This document shows, piece by piece, positions 52,047-60,690 of a stretch of DNA of 64,000 bases; position 1 is the stretch's first letter; the number at the start of each line of letters is the position of its first letter. This DNA comes from Hypericibacter sp049323455. Its GTDB lineage: Bacteria; Pseudomonadota; Alphaproteobacteria; Dongiales; Dongiaceae. The DNA lies in assembly GCA_049323455.1 (NCBI GenBank), contig JBMONF010000018.1, positions 1-64,000 of the forward strand, in the 5' to 3' direction. Both the position numbers and the translations under genes were made by a program. The notes beneath the pieces were generated by a model. The model ran no database searches. It was not told where the DNA came from and saw only the letters and a list, made by a program, of their open reading frames with translations.

Positions 52047-54608
52047 ATGGCAGGGGTTCCGGAAAGAGCGAAGGTCGTCATCATCGGGCTCGGCGGTATC
52101 GTCGGCTCCTCGGTCGCCCATCACCTGATTGAGCGCGGATGGGACGACATCGTCGGCATCGACAAGTCCGGCATTCCGACCGACATCGGCTCGACGGCGC
52201 ACGCCTCCGACTTCTGCTACACGACCAGCCACGACTTCCTGTCCTGCTGGACGACGCTCTACTCCATCGACTTCTACGAGAAGAGAGGCCACTACGCCCG
52301 CGTCGGCGGCCTCGAGATCGCACGGGTGGGCGACGATGCCCGCATGGAGGAGATCAAGCGCAAGGTCGCCTCCGCCAAGGCCTTCGGCACGCGCGCAAGG
52401 CTGATCGGACCGGCCGAGATCAAGCGGAAGTTCCCGTTGCTCCAGGAGCACCTGGTGCAGGGCGGCCTATGGGATCCCGATGCGGGCCTCGTCGTTCCGC
52501 GTTCGCAGACGGTTGCCGGCGAACTGGTCGACCAGGCGGTCGCCAGCGGCAAGCTCCAGGCCTTCGCCAACACGCCGGCCAAGTCGCTCCTGGTCGAGAA
52601 CGGGCGCATCAGGGGCGTGGTGACCGATCGCGGCACGATCCGTGCCGACCATGTCGTGGTCTGCGCGGGCCTGTGGGGGCGCCTGATCGCGGAAATGGCG
52701 GGCGAGGACCTGCCGGTGATGCCGGTCGACCATCCGCTCACCTTCTTCGGGCCCTATAACGAGTTCGCCGGCACCGGCAAGGAGATCGGCTGGCCGCTGC
52801 TGCGCGACCAGGGCAACTCCGCCTATATGCGCGACACCGGCGACCCGAAGACCGCCGAAGGCGGCATGATCGAATGGGGCTATTACGAAGAGACGAACCC
52901 CCGCCTCTGCCATCCGCGCGACATCCTGGAAAAGGACCAGGCGCGGCTGTCGCCCTCGCAGCGCGACCTCGACATGGAGCAGATCCTGGCTCCGCTCGAG
53001 CGCGCCATCGAGCTGACACCGATCCTGGGCGAGCTCGGCTATGACGAGAAGCGCTCGTTCAACGGCCTCCTCCAGGTGACCGCCGATGGCGGGCCCTCGA
53101 TCGGCGAGAGCCAGAAGGTCCGGGGCCTCTGGTATGCCGTCGCGATCTGGGTCAAGGACGGCCCGGGCATGGCCAAGCTGCTGGCCGACTGGATGACCGA
53201 CGGGCGCACCGCCATCGATCACGCCAAGATCGACTATGCGCGCTTCTATCCGCACCAGCTCCAGGAAGCGTTCATCGAAGGCCGCTGCCGCGAGGCGGCG
53301 CAGAAGATCTACAACCCGGCCGTCCATCCGCGCGAACCCTATGCGACCGGGCGCAATCTGCGCCGCTCGCCCTTCTACGAGCGCGAGGCGGCGCTGGGCG
53401 GCTATTTCATGGAGCTGGGCGGCTGGGAGCGCGCGCATGGCTATGCCGCCAACGAGCATCTGCTGAAGAAATACGGCAACCGCGTGCCGGTGCGGGAGAA
53501 CGAGTGGGACAACCGCCATTTCTGGCGCGTCTCCAATGCCGAGCATCTCGCCATGAGCGAGGATTGCGGCATCGTGAACCTGTCGCACTTCTACATGTTC
53601 GACGTCGAGGGCCCGGACCATGTCGCGCTGATGGAATGGCTCTGCGCGGCCAAGATCGGCGGCGACGACATGGTCGGCAAGGGCATCTACACCCATTTCC
53701 TCGACGACGAGGGCATGGTGCGCGCCGACTTGACGGTGATCCGCATGGCCGACCGCTGCCGCGTCGTCGACGGCGCCGATGCGGGCCCGCGCGACTTCCA
53801 CTATGTGCGTCGGGCGGCGCAGGACAAGGGCTTCAACGTCACCGTCACCGACGTGACCGACAAGTTCGTGACGATCGGCATCTGGGGCCCGAACGCGCGC
53901 ACGACCCTGCAGAAGGTGGTCGAGGACCCGAACGGCCTCACCCACGAGAACTTCCCCTTCGCTTCGATCAAGCCGATCAGGATCGGCGGCAAGAACGTGA
54001 TGGCCTTCCGCATCTCCTATGTCGGCGAGCAGGGCTGGGAGCTGCATATGCGCTACGAGGACGGGCTTGCCGTCTGGGACGCCCTGCGCTCGACCGGCGT
54101 CATGGCCTTCGGCGTCGAGACCTACGCCAACAGCCGGCGCCTGGAGAAGAGCCTGCGCCTGCAGAACGCCGATCTCCTGACCGAGTACAACCTGTTCGAA
54201 TCCGGCCTCGCCCGCCCCAAGGTCAAGGAGGCGGATTTCCGCGGCAAGGCGAAGCATCTCGAATACAAGGCGCGGCCGCACCAGCCGGCGATGCTCTGCA
54301 CGCTGGTGATGACGAACAACGTCGATTCCAAAGGCGTTGCGCGCTACCCGGTCGGCACCATGCCGGTGATGGATCCCGAGACGGGCGAGACGCTGGTCGA
54401 CGAGCTCGGCCGGCGCTCCTACACGACCTCGGTCGCCTATGGCCCGACCCTCGGCAAGAACATCGCGCTCGCCTACCTGCCCTGGAGCCATTGCCAGGAG
54501 GGCCGCAAGCTGATGGTCGAATATTTCGGCGAGACCTACCCGGTCGAAGTGGCGGCTGTCGGGTACAAGCCGCTATACGACCCCCAAAACCTCAAGCCCC
54601 GGAGCTGA
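52047..54608 (+). CDS. FAD-dependent oxidoreductase with GcvT domain, second copy type
   Basis: An 853-residue enzyme of the dimethylglycine/sarcosine dehydrogenase group. The FAD loop reads VVIIGLGGIVGSSVAHHL. The covalent-FAD region is GSTAHASDF, which keeps a His (His52) but not the WHAAGL context of the gene at 10726. The C-terminal half is GcvT-like, with RISYVGEQGWELHM and SVAYGPTLGKNIALAY. It probably demethylates an N-methyl compound with transfer to folate, perhaps dimethylglycine made by the divergent methyltransferase (inference). The ATG at 52047 is chosen; an upstream GTG at 52011 is possible. Confidence 0.87.
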   Translation: MAGVPERAKVVIIGLGGIVGSSVAHHLIERGWDDIVGIDKSGIPTDIGSTAHASDFCYTTSHDFLSCWTTLYSIDFYEKRGHYARVGGLEIARVGDDARMEEIKRKVASAKAFGTRARLIGPAEIKRKFPLLQEHLVQGGLWDPDAGLVVPRSQTVAGELVDQAVASGKLQAFANTPAKSLLVENGRIRGVVTDRGTIRADHVVVCAGLWGRLIAEMAGEDLPVMPVDHPLTFFGPYNEFAGTGKEIGWPLLRDQGNSAYMRDTGDPKTAEGGMIEWGYYEETNPRLCHPRDILEKDQARLSPSQRDLDMEQILAPLERAIELTPILGELGYDEKRSFNGLLQVTADGGPSIGESQKVRGLWYAVAIWVKDGPGMAKLLADWMTDGRTAIDHAKIDYARFYPHQLQEAFIEGRCREAAQKIYNPAVHPREPYATGRNLRRSPFYEREAALGGYFMELGGWERAHGYAANEHLLKKYGNRVPVRENEWDNRHFWRVSNAEHLAMSEDCGIVNLSHFYMFDVEGPDHVALMEWLCAAKIGGDDMVGKGIYTHFLDDEGMVRADLTVIRMADRCRVVDGADAGPRDFHYVRRAAQDKGFNVTVTDVTDKFVTIGIWGPNARTTLQKVVEDPNGLTHENFPFASIKPIRIGGKNVMAFRISYVGEQGWELHMRYEDGLAVWDALRSTGVMAFGVETYANSRRLEKSLRLQNADLLTEYNLFESGLARPKVKEADFRGKAKHLEYKARPHQPAMLCTLVMTNNVDSKGVARYPVGTMPVMDPETGETLVDELGRRSYTTSVAYGPTLGKNIALAYLPWSHCQEGRKLMVEYFGETYPVEVAAVGYKPLYDPQNLKPRS

Positions 54609-54851
54609 GCTCCCGCGGGGTTGCCGCAGTCCATGCCGGCAAGGCCCGGCAAGGCTCCGGCACTGGGACGCGCCGGGCCCAAGACTTGGATCGAGCGGGA
54701 TTTCTCTCAATCCCTGGGATCATAGCGACTTGCGCCGCAACGATCGGCCCAATCGCCTTTGCGGCGGGATGGGGCTGGCAGGGCCTTGCAAGCGGAGAGG
54801 GCGGGCAAGGTGTCGCTGGCGAGGGCGCGGCGTTGCCGGAGCCGCGCAGCT

Positions 54852-55277
54852 TCAGCGCCGCCCCTTCTCCTCGCTCGGCGTGGTCAGAATGCGCGGCAGC
54901 CCGTCGGCGAGCCTGATCCAAGGGAGTTGGTGGGCCGTGTAGACATGGGCCTCGGGGCGGATCGCCTCGGGACGGTCGAGCGTGCCGACATGGATGTGAA
55001 TCTCGCCCGGCCAGCGCGCCCCCTCATAGGCGAGCGGCGAGCCGCAGCGTCCGCAGAAGCGGCGCAGCACGCCGGGCGAGGAAGCGAAGGCGACGGGTTT
55101 CTCGCCGAGCCACGTCACCTTCTCGGCCGGGTAGCCCGCATAGGTGACAAAGGGCGCGCCGGTCGCATGGCGGCAATCCTTGCAGTGGCAGTGCGCAGCC
55201 CATTTGGGCGCGCCCTCGACGCGGTAGCGCACCACGCCGCACAGGCAGCCGCCTTCGAGCGTGTTCGTCTCTGCCAT
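54852..55277 (-). CDS. GFA/CENP-V fold zinc protein
   Basis: A 141-residue protein of the glutathione-dependent formaldehyde-activating (GFA) family. Cysteine motifs GGCLCG, HCHCKDCR and FCGRCGSPL bind zinc. Most members have no proven activity. Formaldehyde handling would fit nearby demethylases (inference). It is convergent with the FAD/GcvT gene; the 243-bp gap between them holds nothing I recognise. Confidence 0.9.
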   Translation of the reverse strand: MAETNTLEGGCLCGVVRYRVEGAPKWAAHCHCKDCRHATGAPFVTYAGYPAEKVTWLGEKPVAFASSPGVLRRFCGRCGSPLAYEGARWPGEIHIHVGTLDRPEAIRPEAHVYTAHQLPWIRLADGLPRILTTPSEEKGRR

Positions 55278-55287
55278 GATAGAGGAA

Positions 55288-55365
55288 CCTCACCCTGAGC
55301 TTGTCGAAGGGCGAGGTTCCGTCTGCCAGGGCGGACCCTCGCCCTTCGACAAGCTCAGCATGAGG
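55288..55365. repeat. Long inverted repeat, TTCGACAAGCTCAG type
   Basis: CCTCACCCTGAGCTTGTCGA... (55288-55316) pairs with its near-complement at 55337-55365 across a 20-nt loop, a stem of about 29 bp with few mismatches. It resembles the element at 35952-36090 and lies between the GFA gene and the secreted paralogs. Confidence 0.8.
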
Positions 55366-55394
55366 GGCGTCTTTCGATCGATCAAGAACTCCAC

Positions 55395-56216
55395 TCAGCT
55401 CCCGCCGAGCGCGTTCCAGAGCTCGATGTTCTGCTTCACCACCAGCCGGTCGTGCGAACCCTCGAGGCAGGCGCGCATGCTGTCCACATGATGCGTTACG
55501 TCCACCTTGATCTGGCAGTCGGCGTGCATCTTCGCCGCTTCGGCCAGGCCTGCCGGATCGGCCTTGGCCGAGATCGAGGCCACTTGCGGCGCCGCCCACA
55601 GGCTGCCGTCGCTGTCGGCGCGGCGGTAGCCCCGCGGCAGCGCGTTGATCATGGCATTGGTGACGCGCAGCGCGTCGGCCTCCTCGCCCGGCTGGTCGAA
55701 ATACGGCACCGCCGTCTTGCGGCCGGGGCCGGTGGCGATGGCGATCTCCTCCGGGCTTTGCGGCTCGGGGTCGCCGATGGCGGGCTCGGGCAGGAGCGAG
55801 ACCTGCTGGCCCACGACCACGGCGGCGCCGGTCAGGCCGAGGGCATCCAGCGTCGCTTTGTCGAGGCTGGCCTCGATCGCAGTGAAGCCGCGCTCGGTGG
55901 CGAAATGGAGATAGGGGGCGGCCGGCAGTTTCACCTGGCTGCCGTCGGCGCGTGTGCCGAGGAGCACGATATCGGCGCCATCGGCCGGACGGTAGGCTTG
56001 GCCCGGCAGCGGGTTTTTTCGGAGCTGCTCGAGGCAGAAGGCGGTCAGCTCGACGCGGCAGCCGCTGTCGTCGCAAACGAGCGGCTGTGGCTCCAGGCTC
56101 GCGACCACGCCCAGCACCTGCGGCTCGGCCCGGGCCGCGCCGGCGGCGAGAAGGCCGATCGATAACGCGCCGATCGCCAGGGCGAGGCCGGTCGGCGTCA
56201 TATCGCGCATCATCAT
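55395..56216 (-). CDS. Secreted protein of unknown function, paralog B
   Basis: A 273-residue protein with an N-terminal signal peptide (cleavage near ARAEP, about residue 31). I do not recognise a family. It aligns end to end with the gene at 56347: shared blocks are LGxVAS, CD(x)3CR, AFCL, YR(x)ADG, PY(x)2F, GFT(x)2EA and PQSPEEIA(x)ATGP, and a C-terminal W(x)5GGS. Two or more conserved cysteines suggest disulfides in the periplasm. The two genes were probably made by tandem duplication. Confidence 0.82.
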   Translation of the reverse strand: MMMRDMTPTGLALAIGALSIGLLAAGAARAEPQVLGVVASLEPQPLVCDDSGCRVELTAFCLEQLRKNPLPGQAYRPADGADIVLLGTRADGSQVKLPAAPYLHFATERGFTAIEASLDKATLDALGLTGAAVVVGQQVSLLPEPAIGDPEPQSPEEIAIATGPGRKTAVPYFDQPGEEADALRVTNAMINALPRGYRRADSDGSLWAAPQVASISAKADPAGLAEAAKMHADCQIKVDVTHHVDSMRACLEGSHDRLVVKQNIELWNALGGS

Positions 56217-56254
56217 CCCATGTCTCCCTCTTCGTCGGGCGTCCTGCCCGTTTG

Positions 56255-56295
56255 CCCCTCACCCCAGCCCTCTCCCCGCAGGGCGGGGAGAGGGA
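56255..56295 (-). repeat. Palindromic repeat, GGGGAGAGGG type, between paralogs
   Basis: CCCCTCACCCCAGCCCTC followed by a hairpin TCTCCCCGC/GCGGGGAGA. Same family as 6914-6954 and 7322-7367. It separates the two secreted paralogs. Confidence 0.75.
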
Positions 56296-56346
56296 GGCGA
56301 GCGTGAGCCGAGCGGGCGAGGGGTGCTCCCTGGCTCATGCCGTCGC

Positions 56347-57186
56347 TCACGACCCGCCCGTCTCCTCCCAGAACTGGCGGTTGGTGCGGGTCATCAAATC
56401 GGTGTGGCGCAGCTCCAGGCATTCGCGCATGGAGAGGCGCATTTGCGAAGCGAGGCCGAGCTGGCAGCTCTGCCAGATCGCCTCGGCCGCCGCGATGCCC
56501 TCCGCGCTCAAGCCGCTGGCCCGGCCGGCCACGACCGTCCGGGCCCAGAGCCTGTCGAGCGCCGCCGTTTCTTCCTCGTGCACCGGCGGCAGCGCGTTGA
56601 TCGCGAGCGTGGTCAGACGCGCCGCATCGGCCGCCGGTCCCGGCGCCTCGAAGAGGCGGCTCGCCGCCGCGCGCAGCGGCCCGGTCGCGAGCGCGATCTC
56701 CTCGGGGCTCTGCGGGTCGGGATCGTTCGCCGCCTCGACCGGCAGGAGTGTCGCGGCCGGCCCGACCTCGAGCGCGACGGTCTCGGCATCGAGCGCTTGG
56801 CGCGCAGGCGCCGGCAGCACGGCCTCGACCGAAGTGAAGCCGAACTGGCTCTCGAAGCGGATATAGGGTGTGGCGGGAAGGCGCTCGGCGCGGCCGTCGG
56901 AGCGGGTGACGATCAGGGTCAGGCTGCTGCCATCGGCCAGGCGATAGAGCGTGCCTTGCGGGGGTGCCTCGCGCGCCTGCTGCAGGCAGAAGGCGGAGAA
57001 GCGGGCGCGGCATTCGCCGGCGGCATCGCAGAGGAGCGGCGTCGGATGGCCGTTGCTGGCGACGATGCCCAGCGCCTGCGGCGAAGCCGCGGCGCCGCCC
57101 GGCAGAGTGAGCAGCGTCGCCAAGGCTGCCGCCCCGAACCATAGGAGAGATCGCAGCGGAAGCTCGTGGCGGGGCGATCGCTTCAT
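56347..57186 (-). CDS. Secreted protein of unknown function, paralog A
   Basis: A 279-residue protein with a signal peptide (hydrophobic residues ~12-33, cleavage near GAAAS). It shares with the next downstream gene the pattern LGIVAS...LLCDAAGECR...FSAFCLQQ and the central block DPDPQSPEEIALATGPLR. The C-terminus ends REC...NRQFWEETGGS against RAC...NIELWNALGGS in the paralog. No catalytic motif is visible. Both genes run on the minus strand and may be co-transcribed across a 130-bp gap. Confidence 0.82.
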   Translation of the reverse strand: MKRSPRHELPLRSLLWFGAAALATLLTLPGGAAASPQALGIVASNGHPTPLLCDAAGECRARFSAFCLQQAREAPPQGTLYRLADGSSLTLIVTRSDGRAERLPATPYIRFESQFGFTSVEAVLPAPARQALDAETVALEVGPAATLLPVEAANDPDPQSPEEIALATGPLRAAASRLFEAPGPAADAARLTTLAINALPPVHEEETAALDRLWARTVVAGRASGLSAEGIAAAEAIWQSCQLGLASQMRLSMRECLELRHTDLMTRTNRQFWEETGGS

Positions 57187-57631
57187 GCAGAGGTCCTCCC
57201 TCGGCTGCGGCAGCCGGGGCAGGATCTTGCGGGAGAGAGAGCGGGTCCCCGAATGGCGGGCGGGCCCCGATCCTTGCCGGATCGCCCCGTACCGTCGGCG
57301 CCAGCGCCCGAAAGCGCATCATGCCGTCATCACCCAATGGACGCAGCATGACACCCGCCTTCGCGCCGGGTCAATGTTTCTCAAGCTCTTGTGATGGCAG
57401 GGCTTCGGACCGGTTCATCGAATGGGGCGGGCCCGCCGTCGCGGGGGGCCTGGCGCAGGGCCGGCTCCCCCTTCTGGCGCGATTGCGCCAGCCCTTGTCG
57501 CCGCCCAGCAAGACCGATCGGGACCCGGGAGGGGAAATAGCCGAAACTTTTGCGGATTCCGGGCCTTGGGCGCTGCCTGGCGCGCCGCCCCGCTAGGATC
57601 CGCTCCCTTTTCCGATCGGAAGGAGTGGTCA
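57187..57631. other. Divergent intergenic region upstream of the secreted paralogs and the mttB-like gene
   Basis: 445 bp with no convincing gene. It contains short GC-rich inverted repeats such as TGGCGCGATTGCGCCA near 57475 and AAGGAG at 57620-57625 serving the mttB-like gene. I could not place promoters with confidence. Confidence 0.5.
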
Positions 57632-59197
57632 ATGTCCAAGCTCGAGGAACAGGCGGCTGGTGCTGGCGAGCGCCGGCGGGCGCGCGGCGGCGCCGAGGCG
57701 CGCCGGGCCCAGCGCACCCAGCACAAGATCGAGCAATACCCTTACATCGTCCGCAAGATCCCGTTGATGACGGTGCTGGACGAGGAGGGGCTCTCGATCA
57801 TCGAGCGCAATGCCGACACCATCCTGCAGGAAGTCGGCATCGAGTTCCGCGACGAGCCCGAGGCGCTCGCACTCTGGAAGCAGGCCGGCGCGGACGTGAA
57901 AGGCACGCGCGTCCGCTTCCCGCGGGGCCTCTGCCGCTCGATCATCCAGAAGACGGCGCCGCGGGAATATATCCAGCATGCCCGCAATCCCGAGCGCAAC
58001 GTGAAGATCGGCGGCGACGCTACCGTGTTCGCGCCCGTCTATGGGCCGCCCTTCATCCGCTCGCTCGACGACGGGCGGCGCTACGCCACCATCGAGGATT
58101 TCCGCAACTTCGTGAAGCTCGCCTACATGTCGCCCGCGATCCATCATTCGGGCGGCACGGTGTGCGAGCCGGTGGACCTGCCGGTGAACAAGCGTCACCT
58201 CGACATGGTCTACAGCCACATCAAGTTCTCGGATAAGCCCTTCATGGGCTCGGTGACGGCGCCCGAGCGCGCCGCCGACACGGTCGAGATGGCCAAGATC
58301 GTGTTCGGCGCCGATTTCGTCGAGAAGAACACGGTCATCACCTCGCTCATCAACGCCAACTCGCCGATGGTGTGGGACGGCACCATGTTGGGTGCCATGA
58401 AGGTCTATGCGCGCGCCAACCAGGCCTGCATCACGACCCCCTTCATCCTGGCGGGCGCCATGAGCCCGGTCACGGCGGCGGGGACGCTGGCCCAGGTGCT
58501 GGCCGAGGTCCTGACCGGCGCTTCGACGGCGCAGCTCTACAAACCCGGCGCCCCGGTCATCTTCGGCGTGTTCGCGAGCTCGATCTCGATGCAGTCGGGA
58601 GCACCCACTTTCGGCACGCCGGAGCCGACCCTCGTCAGCTTTGCCGCCGCGCAGCTCGCGCGCCGGCTGGGCTTGCCGTTCCGCACCGGCGGCTCGCTCT
58701 GCGCCTCCAAGATTCCAGACGCGCAAGCCGCTTACGAAAGCGCGCAGACCCTGCTGCCCACGCTGCTCGCCGGCACCAATTTCGTGCTGCACGGCGCCGG
58801 CTGGCTCGAGGGCGGGCTCGCCTCGGGCTATGAGAAGTTCGTGATGGATGCCGACCAGCTCGGCATGATGCAAGTCCTGGCCCGGAACGTCGATCTCTCC
58901 GAGAACGGCCAGGCGATGGACGCCATCCGCGAGGTCGGGCCCGGCGCCCATTTCCTCGGTTGCGCCCACACCCAGGCCAATTTCGAGACGGCGTTCTACC
59001 GCTCGAGCGTCGCCGACAACAACAGCTTCGAGCAGTGGGAGGCCGAAGGCAGCCAGGACGCGGCCCAGCGCGCCAACAAGCTCTGGAAGCGCATGCTGCG
59101 CGAGTACGAGGCGCCGGCGCTCGACCCCGCCATCGACGAGGCGCTCCAGGCCTTCATCGCCAAGAAGAAGGCTGCCGTGCCGGATTCGAACGTGTGA
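57632..59197 (+). CDS. MttB-like (trimethylamine methyltransferase family) protein, no pyrrolysine
   Basis: A 521-residue TIM-barrel protein of the MttB superfamily. Blocks include IQHARNPERNVKIGGD, SGGTVCEPVDLPVNKRHLDM, GAMSPVTAAGTLAQVLAE and GWLEGGLASGYEKFVMD. The frame is uninterrupted, so no amber-encoded pyrrolysine is needed. Non-pyrrolysine members demethylate quaternary amines such as glycine betaine with a corrinoid protein. No corrinoid partner or corrinoid:THF methyltransferase is adjacent. The ATG at 57632 has AGGAG 6 nt upstream. Possible substrates here are betaine-like compounds (inference). Confidence 0.88.
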   Translation: MSKLEEQAAGAGERRRARGGAEARRAQRTQHKIEQYPYIVRKIPLMTVLDEEGLSIIERNADTILQEVGIEFRDEPEALALWKQAGADVKGTRVRFPRGLCRSIIQKTAPREYIQHARNPERNVKIGGDATVFAPVYGPPFIRSLDDGRRYATIEDFRNFVKLAYMSPAIHHSGGTVCEPVDLPVNKRHLDMVYSHIKFSDKPFMGSVTAPERAADTVEMAKIVFGADFVEKNTVITSLINANSPMVWDGTMLGAMKVYARANQACITTPFILAGAMSPVTAAGTLAQVLAEVLTGASTAQLYKPGAPVIFGVFASSISMQSGAPTFGTPEPTLVSFAAAQLARRLGLPFRTGGSLCASKIPDAQAAYESAQTLLPTLLAGTNFVLHGAGWLEGGLASGYEKFVMDADQLGMMQVLARNVDLSENGQAMDAIREVGPGAHFLGCAHTQANFETAFYRSSVADNNSFEQWEAEGSQDAAQRANKLWKRMLREYEAPALDPAIDEALQAFIAKKKAAVPDSNV

Positions 59198-59271
59198 GTC
59201 CAGCGTCTCTAGCATCCCCCTCGCCCAGCTTCGGGTAAGGCTCGGCGTTCAGCCTCGCCAACCCTTCGCAT

Positions 59272-59314
59272 CCCTCTCCCCCAACTTGTTGGGGGAGAGG
59301 TGCAGGTGAGGGGG
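59272..59314 (+). repeat. Palindromic repeat after the mttB-like gene
   Basis: A 13-bp stem, CCTCTCCCCCAAC / GTTGGGGGAGAGG, with the tail GGTGAGGGGG. Same family and orientation as 6914-6954. It may also act as a terminator for the mttB-like gene. The rest of the gap 59198-59482 holds nothing recognisable. Confidence 0.78.
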
Positions 59315-59482
59315 CGACCGGGTACGGCATATCCAGGGGGTATCGGGGGCGCCGCCCCCATTTTTCATTTTTCCTTCACCCTTCGCGGCCATTGCGCCGG
59401 CCCGCTTACCGGTTTGCAATGAAGCCGGCCCAGACCCGGGTTCGGATGCCCGGCCCCATCGGCGCCCGGCTCCGTGCGAACC

Positions 59483-60529
59483 TCAATGCGTATGGCGGTG
59501 ATGGCTGTCGGGCAGATGTGCGTGCGCGTGCCGCAGTTTCGTATGAATATGGCGGTGGCTGTGCGGCTCGCCGGGCGGATCCTGCGGGCTGTGCGCGTGG
59601 CGGTGATGCTCGTCATGCACATGCCGATGCTCGTGCTCGATCGGCTCATGCTCGTGCTCGTGGGCATGGCGCTCGGTCAGATGCAGCCACGCGCCCGCGG
59701 CCATGAGAGCGCCGGCCAGCAGAAGCTGAGCCGATAGCCCTTCTCCCAGCAGCGGGATCGCGGCGGCGGCGCCGAGGAAGGGCGCCGTCGAGAAATAGGC
59801 GCCCGTGCGCGCCGTGCCGAGGTCGCGCAACGCCGTGACGAACAGGACGAGGCTCACGCCATAGCCGAAGAAGCCCACGAGCGTTGCGGCGGCCATCGTC
59901 GCCAGCGTTGGCAGCGAGGCCCCATGCGCGAAGGCGAGGGCGAGGCTGACCGGCGCGGCGACGAGCCCCTTGAGCATGGCGGTCTGAACGGGATCGGCCA
60001 GTGAAACCCTGCGGGTCAGATTGTTGTCGAGCCCCCAAGCGAGACAGGCGCCGACAATCGCGGCTGGGCCGAGCAGCCCCTGCAGACGCGCCTCGCCGTG
60101 CCAGGACAGAACCATCGCCCCGGCCACGATGAGGAACATGCCCATCGCGATGCGGCGGTCGAAATTCTCACGAAAGGCGAACCAGGCAATCAGCGCGGTT
60201 GCGACCCCTTCGAGCGTGAAGAGCAGCGACGCGGTGGCCGCCTCGGTTTGCGACAGACCGACCATCAGCAGGATCGGCCCGATGACACCGCCGAAGAGGA
60301 TGGCGCCGCCGAGCCACGGAATGTCGCCGCGCGTCAAGGGCGCCTCGACTTTCGCCCGCTGTGCCGATAGCGCCATCCGCAGCAGGGTCAGACCGACACC
60401 GGAGCCCAGATAGAAGAGGCCGGCCAGAAGCCAGGGATCGACGGCGCCGATCAGGAGCTTGGCAAGCGGCGTGGAAATGCCGAACAGGCCCGCAGCCGCG
60501 AGCGCACAGGAAATGGCCGAGTAGCGCAT
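59483..60529 (-). CDS. DMT-superfamily transporter with His-rich C-terminal tail
   Basis: A 348-residue protein with about 10 membrane segments in two EamA halves (LFGISTPLAKLLIGAVDP in the first, FFGYGVSLVLFVTALRDLG in the second). After the last segment, about 65 residues form a tail with about 23 histidines (HAHEHEHEP, then HRHVHDEHHRHAH and similar). This strongly suggests binding of Zn, Ni or Co. The ATG at 60529 is the natural start; the frame is open to 60691 without membrane-protein character. No Zur box is visible upstream. Confidence 0.87.
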   Translation of the reverse strand: MRYSAISCALAAAGLFGISTPLAKLLIGAVDPWLLAGLFYLGSGVGLTLLRMALSAQRAKVEAPLTRGDIPWLGGAILFGGVIGPILLMVGLSQTEAATASLLFTLEGVATALIAWFAFRENFDRRIAMGMFLIVAGAMVLSWHGEARLQGLLGPAAIVGACLAWGLDNNLTRRVSLADPVQTAMLKGLVAAPVSLALAFAHGASLPTLATMAAATLVGFFGYGVSLVLFVTALRDLGTARTGAYFSTAPFLGAAAAIPLLGEGLSAQLLLAGALMAAGAWLHLTERHAHEHEHEPIEHEHRHVHDEHHRHAHSPQDPPGEPHSHRHIHTKLRHAHAHLPDSHHRHTH

Positions 60530-60690
60530 GGCGTTCCGCCCGCTGCCTCCGTAACCGAAGACAAGGAAGAGCCAGCCTATCAAGCGGCACGGCAGAAGTT
60601 GAGCCTTCGGCCCGGACTGCCGGGATCGCCCTTCGGGCAGCCCACCCCGCCCTACTTCTCCGTTGCACAAAGCTGCGCCTTGAGCCTGCA

